Positions 1 to 8,626 are shown, counted from the stretch's first letter. The stretch: DNA of 56,338 nucleotides from Ruminococcus sp. (GCA_017464765.1 JAFTYK010000048.1:1-56338), one strand, 5' to 3'. Notes: generated from the letters alone by a model not told the origin. Made by a program: numbers and translations.

Positions 1-1065
1 AACAGTGATCGCATTATTGTACGTTTCCCTTGGAAAGAGGACGAGACAAACTTTGACCCAGTAGAAGCTATCGAAGAACTCGCTGCTACTGCAAAGCTTA
101 CATTCAGAAATGAAGCGGGCGAAGTTTTGATGGACGGTTCTTATGTTGCTAAAGCTGAAGCTGGCGTTAACACTGAGACAGGTTCAGCTGGTCAGTATAT
201 GGTTCTCTTAGATCTTACTTCTGAGGGTGCTTCTGTTTTTGCTGAAGCTACTAAAGCTAACTTGGGCAAATCTATCGGCATCTATATGGACGAAACCTTG
301 CTTTCTGCACCGGTTGTAGAGAATAAACCTGAAAATGCTAATGGTATCACAGGCGGTTCTGCTTCTATCACAGGTGATTTTACTGCTGAAGAAGCTACAA
401 AACTTGCTAACCAGATCAACGGTGGTGCGCTTCCTTTCACACTCGAAACAGCTTCTTATGGTTCTATCAGCCCAACTCTTGGTCAGAACTCATTAGTTGC
501 TATGGGTTATGCGGCAATTATTGCGCTTATCATTATCGCTGTATTTATGATTGTTATGTATAGAATCCCTGGCTTAGTCGCTGTTATCGCACTTTTAGGT
601 CAGATGGGTCTTTCTATCGCAGCTATCACAAGATTCTTCCCTGTATTTGATTCATTCACAATGACACTTCCTGGTATCGCAGGTATTATCCTTTCTATCG
701 GTATGGGTGTTGACGCTAACATCATCACTGCTGAGCGTATCAAGGATGAATTTAAGACAGGTAAAACTTTAGACGGTGCTATTGAGAAGGGTACTAAGAA
801 CTCTCTCTCTGCTATCATCGACGGTAATATGACTGTCGTTATCGTATCTGTTATCTTACTTCTCGTATTCGGTCCATCAAATATCCTTTCATGGTTGTTC
901 GGTGCTTCAACAACAGGTACTATCTACGCATTCGGTTATACTCTCCTTATGGGTACTATCTCTAACTTCATCATGGGTGTATTCCTCTCAAGAGTTATGC
1001 TCAAGAGTGTTGCCGGCTTCAAATGCTTGCGTAAAAACTCTTTCTTTGGAGGTGCTAAAAAATGA
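1..1065 (+). CDS. secD: Protein translocase subunit SecD, 5'-truncated
   Basis: This is the C-terminal 354 codons of SecD; the frame is open from base 1, so the start lies outside the window. SecD works with SecF at the SecYEG channel and uses the proton-motive force to drive late stages of protein export. The visible part holds the end of the periplasmic-type P1 region and then the six-helix RND-like membrane domain, beginning near base 490. The conserved family motif reads GMGVDANIITAERI, close to the usual GMAVDANVLIFERI. The stop codon overlaps the secF start (ATGA), which implies translational coupling. Confidence 0.95.
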   Translation, partial: NSDRIIVRFPWKEDETNFDPVEAIEELAATAKLTFRNEAGEVLMDGSYVAKAEAGVNTETGSAGQYMVLLDLTSEGASVFAEATKANLGKSIGIYMDETLLSAPVVENKPENANGITGGSASITGDFTAEEATKLANQINGGALPFTLETASYGSISPTLGQNSLVAMGYAAIIALIIIAVFMIVMYRIPGLVAVIALLGQMGLSIAAITRFFPVFDSFTMTLPGIAGIILSIGMGVDANIITAERIKDEFKTGKTLDGAIEKGTKNSLSAIIDGNMTVVIVSVILLLVFGPSNILSWLFGASTTGTIYAFGYTLLMGTISNFIMGVFLSRVMLKSVAGFKCLRKNSFFGGAKK

Positions 1066-1997
1066 AAAAAGACTTAAACTTTATCGGTCGTAGTAAAATT
1101 TTCTTTGGCATCTCTTTAGGTATCATTTTAATCGGTATTATCTGTAACTTCATTTTTGGTACAACTCTTGATATTCAGTTCAAGGGCGGTGCTATCATTT
1201 CATACAGCTTTACTGGTGAAGTTGACGAGAATGCTCTCAAGGATACTATCCAGACAGCTACACCTAATAACGTAGTTACATTCACGGTATCTAAGGATAT
1301 TATGAATAATACAGAAACTGATGACGCTTATGTTATTGATATCAACTTCTCAGGTGAGAATGCTATCGACACAGCTCAGCAGGCTACTATCACTAAAGAA
1401 CTCACAGAAAAGTTCCCTGAAAACAACTTCGTATATCAGGAGTCAAGCTCAGTTGAGGCTTCAATGGGCTTTAAGTTCTTGCTTAAGTGTCTTACTGCCG
1501 TACTCATCGCTTGTGTACTGATGGTGCTTTACGTTACTATCAGATTCAAACTCATCGGCGGTCTTTCAGCAGGTGTTATGGCGCTCGTTGCTCTTTTCCA
1601 CGACGTCGCTATGATTTACTTTATGTACGTTATCTTCCGTATGCCAATCGACTCTAACTTTATCGCTGTAGTACTTATGATTTTAGGTTACTCACTTAAC
1701 GATACAATCGTTATCTACGATAGAGTAAGAGAAGAGAGAAAACTTGCAGGTCCGAAGGCTGATATTGCTGATGTATTTAACCATAGTGCATCTTCAGTTC
1801 TTAAACGTACAATCTGCACATCTATCACAACACTCATCGCTATCGGTACAGTTTACGTAGTAGCTACAATCTTTGGTCTTGATTCAGTAAAGGGCTTTGC
1901 TCTTCCAATGATGATCGGTGTAATTTCAGGTTGCTATTCATCACTTTGTATCGCAGGTCCGCTTTGGGTTATGTGGCAGAAGAGAAAAGGTGAATAA
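1062..1997 (+). CDS. secF: Protein translocase subunit SecF
   Basis: A 311-residue partner of SecD in the membrane export-motor complex. It starts with one helix, has an extracytoplasmic domain, and ends with five helices. Family signatures visible are ALFHDVAMIY and GYSLNDTIVIYDRVRE, which match the D4/D5-type motifs of SecF. It overlaps secD by 4 bp and is the last gene of the secDF unit. Its terminator lies about 40 bp downstream, inside the convergent gene. Confidence 0.96.
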   Translation: MKKDLNFIGRSKIFFGISLGIILIGIICNFIFGTTLDIQFKGGAIISYSFTGEVDENALKDTIQTATPNNVVTFTVSKDIMNNTETDDAYVIDINFSGENAIDTAQQATITKELTEKFPENNFVYQESSSVEASMGFKFLLKCLTAVLIACVLMVLYVTIRFKLIGGLSAGVMALVALFHDVAMIYFMYVIFRMPIDSNFIAVVLMILGYSLNDTIVIYDRVREERKLAGPKADIADVFNHSASSVLKRTICTSITTLIAIGTVYVVATIFGLDSVKGFALPMMIGVISGCYSSLCIAGPLWVMWQKRKGE

Positions 1998-2013
1998 TTC
2001 TTATTTAGAATTA

Positions 2014-2394
2014 TTACAAAATATTTTCAAGATTAGGCAGTTCGCTCTGTTTCAGGCAGAGCAGCTGCCTTTTTGTTTTTTCAAAAGTTGCCTGAAAGTG
2101 GGGGAGTTCTTTCTGCTCACAGTACTGGGAAAGTTCACTTAAGCTTTCTTCAATTTCGTCAACCTTTTCATGTGATAAAAAAACATTTAAAGCTTTTTCG
2201 CTGTTTTCCCACTTTTTGCGTAGAGAATCAAGAATTTCAGTTGATACCTTATATTCTTTTTTAGAAAAATAATAATTAGCCGTGCTTATTTCTTCTAAAA
2301 AATACTCAGTTTTGTTTTTCACTATCAAAAATTCTGATATTGCGAAAGAAATACAAACCGTCATTAAAGTTAATGCTACCCATATTCTTTTCAC
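2014..2394 (-). CDS. DUF4363 family protein
   Basis: A 126-residue protein with one N-terminal membrane segment (about residues 5-24) and a charged, probably helical outer domain. It resembles the DUF4363 family, which often follows a DUF421 gene in Clostridia. Its start overlaps the stop of the upstream DUF421 gene by 4 bp, so the two are coupled. The biochemical function is unknown; the pairing suggests a joint membrane role, possibly in spores. Its last codons double as the secDF terminator on the other strand. Confidence 0.75.
   Translation of the reverse strand: MKRIWVALTLMTVCISFAISEFLIVKNKTEYFLEEISTANYYFSKKEYKVSTEILDSLRKKWENSEKALNVFLSHEKVDEIEESLSELSQYCEQKELPHFQATFEKTKRQLLCLKQSELPNLENIL
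2035..2080 (+). terminator. Intrinsic terminator of secDF, inside the convergent CDS
   Basis: A two-part stem (AGGCAG/CTGCCT at 2035-2040/2065-2070 and GCTCTG/CAGAGC at 2044-2049/2057-2062) is followed by TTTTGTTTTTT. The whole structure lies within the 3' coding part of the opposite-strand DUF4363 gene. A weaker AT-rich hairpin at 1993-2015 sits at the secF stop codon. Confidence 0.75.
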
Positions 2395-2846
2395 GTTTCG
2401 TCCTCCTTGTATTTCAATAAACTTAAGCTGCCGTTTGTTTCAATAATTCCGTATTTAATGTCTTTTACATCGAACACCTCTTGCTGTCTTAATAGACTAT
2501 AAAGATCTTCGTAGCAGACTCTGAGCTTTTTTAGTTCTTTTTCAAGTATTTTACCGTCTTTTATTATTACTATAGGGTTTCCGCATATTATATTTCTAAA
2601 TTTAGAGCTTTTGAGCATTAGAATACTCAGTATTATTTCTAATGCAACTAATACCATAATTGGCAAAAGACCCGATAAAAGTGGTTGCTCTACACCTTGC
2701 ATAGGTATAGCTGCTATATCTGAAATTATAAGAGTAATAACTAATTCAGAAGTTTGCATATCGCTGACCTGACGCTTACCCATTAGTCTGACGGCTAGTA
2801 TTATGAAAGTGTAAATAAGTATAGTCCTAAGCAGTAATATCAGCAT
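2391..2846 (-). CDS. DUF421 (YetF-like) membrane protein
   Basis: A 151-residue protein with about three N-terminal membrane helices and a small cytoplasmic domain. The segment RLMGKRQVSDMQTSELVITL is typical of DUF421/YetF proteins. Full YetF proteins are usually 200 or more residues with two repeats of the soluble domain, so this is a short version. It forms a two-gene unit with the DUF4363 gene. DUF421 proteins are widespread in spore-formers, and some relatives affect spore membrane properties. A possible SigG-like promoter (TGAATA, 17 bp, CAAAATA) lies upstream at 2861-2890 on this strand, but the match is imperfect. Confidence 0.8.
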   Translation of the reverse strand: MLILLLRTILIYTFIILAVRLMGKRQVSDMQTSELVITLIISDIAAIPMQGVEQPLLSGLLPIMVLVALEIILSILMLKSSKFRNIICGNPIVIIKDGKILEKELKKLRVCYEDLYSLLRQQEVFDVKDIKYGIIETNGSLSLLKYKEDET

Positions 2847-2922
2847 AAAATCACCGCTATTATTTTGTCACGGAATAAAACTCATATTCATTAGTTAAGA
2901 TATCTTAGAAACAAAGGTAAAA

Positions 2923-2942
2923 TTATGCACGAAAATGCATAA
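2923..2942. promoter_or_regulatory. Perfect palindrome in the DUF421/hprK divergent region
   Basis: TTATGCA, 6 bp, TGCATAA: arms at 2923-2929 and 2936-2942 are perfectly complementary. It lies about 27 bp upstream of the inferred hprK -35 box, a sensible place for a regulator. The regulator is unknown. Confidence 0.4.
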
Positions 2943-2968
2943 AATATTCAAAAATGTTCTTTTATAGG

Positions 2969-2997
2969 TTTATAAACTTATTATATAGGAGTATAAT
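2969..2997 (+). promoter_or_regulatory. Candidate promoter of the hprK gene run
   Basis: A perfect -10 (TATAAT, 2992-2997) is preceded at 17 bp by a weak -35 (TTTATA, 2969-2974). The expected transcript start near 3004 is only 9 nt before the first ATG at 3013, which favours the later ATG at 3058 as the hprK start. Confidence 0.5.
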
Positions 2998-3057
2998 TAA
3001 ATCTGTATAAGTATGCATATTTGTGTGCTTAATAATCCTAAGAAAGTCGGTGCGTTT

Positions 3058-4023
3058 ATGAAAGGCGAATACAGTGTATCTTTGAAGAAAATTATTAATG
3101 AAATTGGTCTTAAGGAATATTATATGCCGTCTGACCCTGAAAACCTGTTAGTGTATTCCAAAAGTATCGACAGACCAGGGCTTCAGCTTATCGGTCATCT
3201 TGAATATTTCGATGATACGCAGATTGTTGTTTTGGGAATGACTGAGTATTCTTACTTGAAGTGTCTTAGTCCCGAGGAAAGATTAAAGCACCTCGAGCCT
3301 ATTCTTTCGCGCAGACCACCTGCTGTTATTATCGCTCGTGATATAGAACCATCACAGACTTTACTAGACTGTGCGAAGAAATACGAAGTTCCAATCCTGA
3401 CCACTACTGATGATACTTCAGCGCTAACAGCAGCTTTAGTATCTTTCCTTAACGTCGAGCTTGCTCCTAGAATAACTCGTCACGGTGTACTCGTTGAAGT
3501 TTACGGTGAGGGTTGTCTTCTCATTGGTAACAGCGGTGTCGGTAAATCAGAAACTGCTATTGAGCTTATCAAACGAGGACATCGTCTTATCGCTGATGAT
3601 GCTGTTGAAATTAAGCGTGTTTCTAAAAAGTCTCTCGTAGGTTCTTCGCCTGATAATATTCGCCACTTCATCGAAGTTAGAGGTATTGGTATTATTAACG
3701 CTCGTCGTATTTTTGGTATGGGTGCTGTCAAGATGAGTGAGAAAATTGATATGGTTATCAATATGGAGCTTTGGGATTCCACTAAGGTATATGACAGAAT
3801 GGGTATGGATAACGAGTATATGGAGATACTGGGTATTGAAGTTCCTGTTGTTACTATCCCTGTTAAACCTGGTCGAAATCTTGCTATTATCATCGAAGTA
3901 GCCGCTATGAATCAGCGTCAGAAAAAGATGGGCTATAACGGCGCACGAGAACTTTTACAGAATTTGGGTATGGATATCAGCCCTGATGATATCGGTAAAA
4001 AGAAAATTGAAACAAATTGGTGA
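3058..4023 (+). CDS. hprK: HPr kinase/phosphorylase
   Basis: This enzyme phosphorylates and dephosphorylates Ser-46 of the phosphocarrier HPr and so sets carbon catabolite control in Firmicutes. The Walker A loop reads GNSGVGKSETA (codons around 3526-3558). The HprK signature EVRGIGIINARRIFGMGAV lies downstream, and the N-terminal domain is typical. An in-frame ATG exists at 3013. I prefer 3058 because the protein then begins MKGEYSVSLKKI as in the family, and because a promoter -10 ends only 16 bp before 3013. The SD is weak at both. It opens a long co-directional gene run. Confidence 0.93.
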   Translation: MKGEYSVSLKKIINEIGLKEYYMPSDPENLLVYSKSIDRPGLQLIGHLEYFDDTQIVVLGMTEYSYLKCLSPEERLKHLEPILSRRPPAVIIARDIEPSQTLLDCAKKYEVPILTTTDDTSALTAALVSFLNVELAPRITRHGVLVEVYGEGCLLIGNSGVGKSETAIELIKRGHRLIADDAVEIKRVSKKSLVGSSPDNIRHFIEVRGIGIINARRIFGMGAVKMSEKIDMVINMELWDSTKVYDRMGMDNEYMEILGIEVPVVTIPVKPGRNLAIIIEVAAMNQRQKKMGYNGARELLQNLGMDISPDDIGKKKIETNW

Positions 4024-4027
4024 TTTA

Positions 4028-4747
4028 ATGAATATAGTTGCTGACTTACACACTCATACGGTTGCTTCCACTCATGCGTATTCCACTTTAACGGAAATGG
4101 CACAAGCAGCGTCAAAGAAAGGTCTTTACGCCTTGGCTGTTACTGACCATGGAATGATGATGGTTGGAGCGCCTGATGAGATATATTTCAAAAATCTTCA
4201 CGTACTGCCTAAAGAAATGATGGGAGTTAGAGTATTGAGAGGAATCGAAGCGAATATTATTGACTACAATGGTAAGCTCGATGCTAACGACAGATTGTTA
4301 AAACATCTTGAATGGGTTGTAGCATCTCTTCATTCAATCACAATTCTTGATAAACCTGATGTTGAAAAATGCACGCAGACTTATCTATCGGTTTGTGATA
4401 ATCCAAATGTAAATGTTATTGGTCATTCAGGCTCTGACTACTACGCTTACGATTACGAGAAGGTAATTAAGCGTTGCGCAGAAACGTCTACTTTGATTGA
4501 AATTAACAGCTCGGCAATCCGAAACGGAAGAAGTAAAATTGAGAACTGTATAAAAATTGCTCGGCTTTGTAAGAAACACAACGCAAGAGTGGTTGTTGAC
4601 AGCGATGCGCATATTAACAGCGACGTCGCTAATGTCCCCGAAGCACTGAGAATGCTTGAAGGGATAAAATTCCCAAGCGAACTTGTCGTTAACTCGAGTG
4701 TAGAAAACCTCAAAGAGTATTTCAAAGAGAAAAAAATTCTTATCTAA
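4028..4747 (+). CDS. PHP-domain phosphoesterase (YcdX-like)
   Basis: A 239-residue PHP-fold metal-dependent phosphoesterase. The metal-binding motifs are visible: DLHTHT at the N-terminus, DHG near residue 40, GIEANI, the HS of SLHS and GHSG, and a C-terminal DSDAH. The start at 4028 gives MNIVADLHTHT, the normal family N-terminus; the longer reading from 3986 would overlap hprK. It lies 4 bp after hprK and just before murB, a conserved clostridial order. The natural substrate is not predictable from the sequence. Confidence 0.88.
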   Translation: MNIVADLHTHTVASTHAYSTLTEMAQAASKKGLYALAVTDHGMMMVGAPDEIYFKNLHVLPKEMMGVRVLRGIEANIIDYNGKLDANDRLLKHLEWVVASLHSITILDKPDVEKCTQTYLSVCDNPNVNVIGHSGSDYYAYDYEKVIKRCAETSTLIEINSSAIRNGRSKIENCIKIARLCKKHNARVVVDSDAHINSDVANVPEALRMLEGIKFPSELVVNSSVENLKEYFKEKKILI

Positions 4748-4757
4748 CGGAGGGGTT

Positions 4758-5663
4758 ATGAGTAATCTTCAGATAATCAGAGATTTAGCTGATGATTTAG
4801 GTTTTAGCTATATCGAAAATGAGCCACTGAAAAAACATACTTCTTTTAAAATCGGCGGTGAAGCCGAGATGTTTGTGACAGTTTCTAATATTGAACAGTT
4901 AAAAGCGGTGATTAAAGCTTGTAAAGATAGTGGAATCAAGCTTTTTGTTATAGGTAAGGGCAGTAACCTTCTCATATCCGATAACGGTATGAAAGGTGTA
5001 GTGCTTAGCCTTGACGGTGAGTTCAAGAATATTTCTATTGAAGAAAATAGAATCGTAAGTGGTGCAGGAGTGAACCTTGCGAGACTTTGCAACTTTGCAC
5101 TCGATAATTCACTATCTGGACTTGAGTTTGCTTATGGTATACCTGGTTCTGTAGGTGGTGCTGCGTATATGAACGCAGGCGCATACGGTGGTGAAATGAA
5201 AGATGTAATAACTTCTGTTACTCACATTACTAGTGATGGAGATGTAGTCACACTTTCTAAAGAACAGCTTGACCTTTCGTATAGACACAGTGTTTATAAA
5301 ACAACTGACGATATTATCCTTTTCGTTACTATGGAACTTGAGAAAGGCGAAAGCGAAGCAATAAAAGAAAAAATGGACGATTTTATGAATCGCAGAAAAA
5401 CTAAGCAACCGCTTGAGTTCCCAAGTGCTGGAAGTGTTTTTAAACGACCAGAGGGTAATTTTGCAGGAACACTTATTGAACAGTGCGGTTTAAAAGGTAA
5501 GACGATAGGTGGAGCTCAGGTTTCAGAAAAACACGCAGGATTCATTATCAATGTTGGTGGTGCTACCTGCGAAGATGTACTTAACCTTGTCAGTTTTGTT
5601 CAGGATACAGTAAAAGAGCAGACGGGGTATTTTTTAGAACGAGAGATAATTTATATCGATTAA
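4758..5663 (+). CDS. murB: UDP-N-acetylenolpyruvoylglucosamine reductase
   Basis: MurB makes UDP-N-acetylmuramate from the enolpyruvyl intermediate with NADPH and FAD, the second committed step of peptidoglycan synthesis. The FAD-binding motifs GKGSNLLISDNG and YGIPGSVGGAAYMNAGAYG are present. So are the YRHS motif and the active-site segment PSAGSVFKRPEG, whose serine is the catalytic proton donor. At 301 residues it has the length of the short Firmicute MurB class. It has a clear SD (GGAGG) and sits 10 bp after the PHP gene. Confidence 0.97.
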   Translation: MSNLQIIRDLADDLGFSYIENEPLKKHTSFKIGGEAEMFVTVSNIEQLKAVIKACKDSGIKLFVIGKGSNLLISDNGMKGVVLSLDGEFKNISIEENRIVSGAGVNLARLCNFALDNSLSGLEFAYGIPGSVGGAAYMNAGAYGGEMKDVITSVTHITSDGDVVTLSKEQLDLSYRHSVYKTTDDIILFVTMELEKGESEAIKEKMDDFMNRRKTKQPLEFPSAGSVFKRPEGNFAGTLIEQCGLKGKTIGGAQVSEKHAGFIINVGGATCEDVLNLVSFVQDTVKEQTGYFLEREIIYID

Positions 5664-5685
5664 CATATTGGACTGAGGAGAAATT

Positions 5686-6552
5686 ATGGAGTTTGTAATT
5701 ATTACAGGACTTTCAGGAGCAGGAAAAACATCAGCTTTGCACGCTATGGAGGATATTGGGTTTTACTGTGTAGATAATATCCCACCGCTACTGCTCGACA
5801 CTTTTTACGATTTGTGTGACAATTCCGCTGATAAACGTATGAAAAAGGTGGCGGTTGTTGTAGATATGCGTAGTGGCAATATGTTCAATGAACTTGCTGA
5901 TATCATTTCTAAATCTAAGCTTTCGGGCAAGCGATTCAAAATCCTTTTTCTTGACACAAAAGCCGACACTCTCCTTATTCGCTACAAAGAAACTAGGCGT
6001 AAGCACCCGCTTTCTTCAGAGTTTGCGGGTGGGTCGCTCGAGAAGGCTGTGGAGCTTGAAATCGAGCTTATGAAACCTGTGAAGATGATTTCCGATTATG
6101 TTATCGATTCATCATATATGGAACCTAAACAGCTTAAAGAACGTGTTACTGCTATGTTTACCGAGAGCGCGAGCGATTCGATGCTCGTTACTTGTATGTC
6201 TTTTGGATTTAAATATGGCATTCCGCTTGAGGCTGACCTGATATTTGATGTTAGGTGTTTACCAAACCCATACTACATCAACGAACTTAAACATAAAACG
6301 GGCCTTGATGAAGAGGTCAGACAGTATGTTTTAGGATTTGATGTAACAAAAGGGTTTATTGACAGAATGATTAACTTCCTCGACTATTCAATTCCGTTAT
6401 ATCGCCAAGAAGGCAAGAGTGAGCTTGTTATAGGAATCGGATGCACAGGCGGAAAACATCGTTCTGTTACTTTAGCTCGTTTATTAAACAGCCATTTTAA
6501 TGATAATAATCAGCAATCAGCTATTCATCATAGAGATATTTGGAAGGCTTAA
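5686..6552 (+). CDS. rapZ: RapZ/YvcJ nucleotide-binding protein
   Basis: A 288-residue P-loop protein of the RapZ (YvcJ) family. The Walker A motif GLSGAGKTSAL lies at residues 7-17, a Walker B-like VVVDMRSGN near residue 60, and the C-terminal signature GCTGGKHRSVTLA is intact. In enterobacteria RapZ controls the sRNA GlmZ and senses glucosamine-6-phosphate; in Bacillus YvcJ is a nucleotide-binding protein tied to competence. In most Firmicutes yvcK (glmR) follows directly, but here whiA begins 18 bp after the stop. Confidence 0.93.
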   Translation: MEFVIITGLSGAGKTSALHAMEDIGFYCVDNIPPLLLDTFYDLCDNSADKRMKKVAVVVDMRSGNMFNELADIISKSKLSGKRFKILFLDTKADTLLIRYKETRRKHPLSSEFAGGSLEKAVELEIELMKPVKMISDYVIDSSYMEPKQLKERVTAMFTESASDSMLVTCMSFGFKYGIPLEADLIFDVRCLPNPYYINELKHKTGLDEEVRQYVLGFDVTKGFIDRMINFLDYSIPLYRQEGKSELVIGIGCTGGKHRSVTLARLLNSHFNDNNQQSAIHHRDIWKA

Positions 6553-6570
6553 TAGTTTCTTGAGGATATT

Positions 6571-7482
6571 ATGTCATTTGCAACTGATACAAAAAAAGAA
6601 TTGTGTATGAACACCTCTGTAGATGTCGAAATTCTGCGATGCGAGTTTTACGGAATGTTACTTCTTTGTCGTGAATTTAACTCTGAAAGAATAGTGTTCA
6701 AAACTGAAAATAAAAATACAGCTAATCGATTCGTGAGTTTGTGTACGATGCTTTTTTCACCGATAATCGAACGCACACAGCCACTTTCCAAAACAGCTAA
6801 GGCGTATTCTGTCAAGGTTATAGACTCTCTTGATTGTAAGAGAATCTTTGATTTTTACGGACACGACGATAGAAATATTGCGCTGAGAGTCAATCGCGCA
6901 AATCTTACCGAGGTCGAGTGTGAAAAAGCTTTTATCAGGGGTGTGTTTTTAGCTTGCGGTTCGGTTACTGACCCAGACAAAGGATATCACCTCGAGCTGT
7001 GTTTATCCCATAAAAGCCTTTGTGCTGATGTCTGTAAACTTATCAGCGAAGTTGAGGATTTATCTGTGAGCATGAAGATGCTCAACCGAAATGGTTCGTA
7101 CATAGCTTATGTCAAAGACAGCGAACAAATCACCGATTTTCTCACCTTTATGGGCGCACCGACTTCCGCTATGAGCGTAATGGGAGCAAAAGCACTCAAG
7201 CAAATCAGAAACACGGTCAACCGTCGCGCTAATTCCGAAATAGCTAATCTCGAAAAGGTAGCTACAGCATCTGCTACACAGATTAAAGCTATCAAAAAGC
7301 TTCAAAAAAACGGGAAATTTCTCGCACTTAGCGATGAGCTTAAAATTGTAGCTCAGCTTCGACTTGATTATCCTGAACTTTCCTTAAGAGATATGGGACA
7401 GATGCTTGAACCACCAATATCAAGAAGTGGTGTTAACCACAGACTAACTAAACTTATTCAGCTTTCACAGGAGGATGATTGA
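6571..7482 (+). CDS. whiA: DNA-binding protein WhiA
   Basis: A 303-residue WhiA homologue. The N-terminal half is a degenerate LAGLIDADG homing-endonuclease fold (AFIRGVFLACGSVTDP near residue 120). The C-terminal half is a helix-turn-helix ending LRDMGQML..SRSGVNHRL. WhiA governs sporulation septation genes in actinobacteria; in Firmicutes it affects division and chromosome segregation, and its DNA binding is less defined. It has the usual family length. The SD of the next gene lies at its last codons. Confidence 0.95.
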   Translation: MSFATDTKKELCMNTSVDVEILRCEFYGMLLLCREFNSERIVFKTENKNTANRFVSLCTMLFSPIIERTQPLSKTAKAYSVKVIDSLDCKRIFDFYGHDDRNIALRVNRANLTEVECEKAFIRGVFLACGSVTDPDKGYHLELCLSHKSLCADVCKLISEVEDLSVSMKMLNRNGSYIAYVKDSEQITDFLTFMGAPTSAMSVMGAKALKQIRNTVNRRANSEIANLEKVATASATQIKAIKKLQKNGKFLALSDELKIVAQLRLDYPELSLRDMGQMLEPPISRSGVNHRLTKLIQLSQEDD

Positions 7483-7483
7483 T

Positions 7484-7714
7484 ATGAGCAAGGAACTTAC
7501 TTTCGAAAAAGCTAATGCTAAGCTCGAAGAAATCGTATCAAAAATGGAAAAAGGCGATGTAGCTCTTGATGAATGTATGAAGCTCTACGAGGAAGCGTAC
7601 AAGCTTTTAAGCTACTGTAAAAATAAGCTCGAAGAGTGTAAAGGTCAGATAGTTGATATAAATGAGCGTATAGAAAATATGAAAACTAAAGGCGACAGCC
7701 TTTTTGAGGATTAA
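7484..7714 (+). CDS. xseB: Exodeoxyribonuclease VII small subunit
   Basis: A 76-residue helical protein beginning MSKELTFEKANAKLEEIV, the typical XseB N-terminus. Several copies coat one XseA to form exonuclease VII, which trims single-stranded DNA. The SD AGGAGG (7469-7474) directly abuts an ATG at 7475 and is 9 nt from the ATG at 7484, so 7484 is the start. The partner xseA, which normally precedes it, is not in this window. Confidence 0.93.
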   Translation: MSKELTFEKANAKLEEIVSKMEKGDVALDECMKLYEEAYKLLSYCKNKLEECKGQIVDINERIENMKTKGDSLFED

Positions 7715-7718
7715 TATT

Positions 7719-8600
7719 ATGCGTGATACTAAATATTACCAGGATTTAATAGAAACCGCTTTAAAAAACTATTTACCACAGGGAGAATATAGAGAAAAAT
7801 CTCTAATAGATTCCATGGAATATTCGCTGATGTGCGGTGGCAAACGCATAAGACCACTTCTCACACTTATGTTCTGTGAGTTGTGCGGTGAAGATGCGAA
7901 AATCGCTTTGCCTTATGCTTGTGCGCTGGAAATGATTCATACATATTCGCTTATACACGACGACCTTCCGTGTATGGACGATGACGATTATCGCAGGGGA
8001 AAGCCTTCTAACCACAAAGTTTTCGGCGAGGATATTGCAACACTTTCGGGGGACGCTTTACAGAGTCTTGCTTTTGAAATTATGTTGTCAGAAAGTGCTG
8101 TTGAAGCTGTTTCTGCTGACCGAGCTGTGAAAGCAGCATATACGCTTTCAAAATACTGCGGTGCATTAGGAATGGTTGGCGGTCAGGTTATTGATATTGA
8201 AAGTGAAGGCAAAAGCGCTGAGCTTGAGGTTTTGCAGGAGATGGACGAGAAGAAAACCGCCGCTTTGATTAAAGCCGGCTGTGAGATGGGCTGTATCATC
8301 GGTTCAGCTGATGAAAAGAAAATCAAAGCTGCACGAGAATATGCTCACTGCATCGGTATAGCCTTCCAGATTATGGACGATATTCTCGATGTTACTTCTA
8401 CGTCTGAAGAACTTGGAAAACCTGTCGGAAGCGATAGCGATAACGAAAAGTCAACCTATGTTTCCTTGCTTGGAATCGAGAAATGCAAAGAACTTGTTGA
8501 TGAGCTTACAGACAAAGCCATAAAATCACTGAGTGTATTTGATAATGATACTCAATCTTTATCAGATTTAGCACTCAGCCTTGCAAATAGAAAAAACTAA
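7719..8600 (+). CDS. ispA: Polyprenyl (farnesyl/geranyl) diphosphate synthase
   Basis: It condenses isopentenyl diphosphate with an allylic primer to give short prenyl diphosphates. Both aspartate-rich motifs are present: DDLPCMDDDDYRRGKP (first, with the CMDDD form common in IspA) and QIMDDILD (second). The start at 7719 has GAGGA 8 nt upstream; an earlier TTG at 7704 would lie inside xseB. It lies next to dxs in the xseB-ispA-dxs-tlyA order common in Firmicutes, feeding the MEP pathway product into prenyl chains. Confidence 0.94.
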   Translation: MRDTKYYQDLIETALKNYLPQGEYREKSLIDSMEYSLMCGGKRIRPLLTLMFCELCGEDAKIALPYACALEMIHTYSLIHDDLPCMDDDDYRRGKPSNHKVFGEDIATLSGDALQSLAFEIMLSESAVEAVSADRAVKAAYTLSKYCGALGMVGGQVIDIESEGKSAELEVLQEMDEKKTAALIKAGCEMGCIIGSADEKKIKAAREYAHCIGIAFQIMDDILDVTSTSEELGKPVGSDSDNEKSTYVSLLGIEKCKELVDELTDKAIKSLSVFDNDTQSLSDLALSLANRKN

Positions 8601-8626
8601 CTTAATTCAGATAAGTAGGTAATTTT

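Noticed and set aside
1990-2016. AT-rich hairpin at the secF stop as the main terminator.
   Set aside because: It is an 8-bp AT-rich stem with no following T tract; the GC-rich hairpin at 2035-2080 is much stronger.
3013-3060. hprK start at the first ATG (3013).
   Set aside because: A perfect -10 ends at 2997, leaving no room for a leader and SD, and the extra 15 residues are not typical of HprK.
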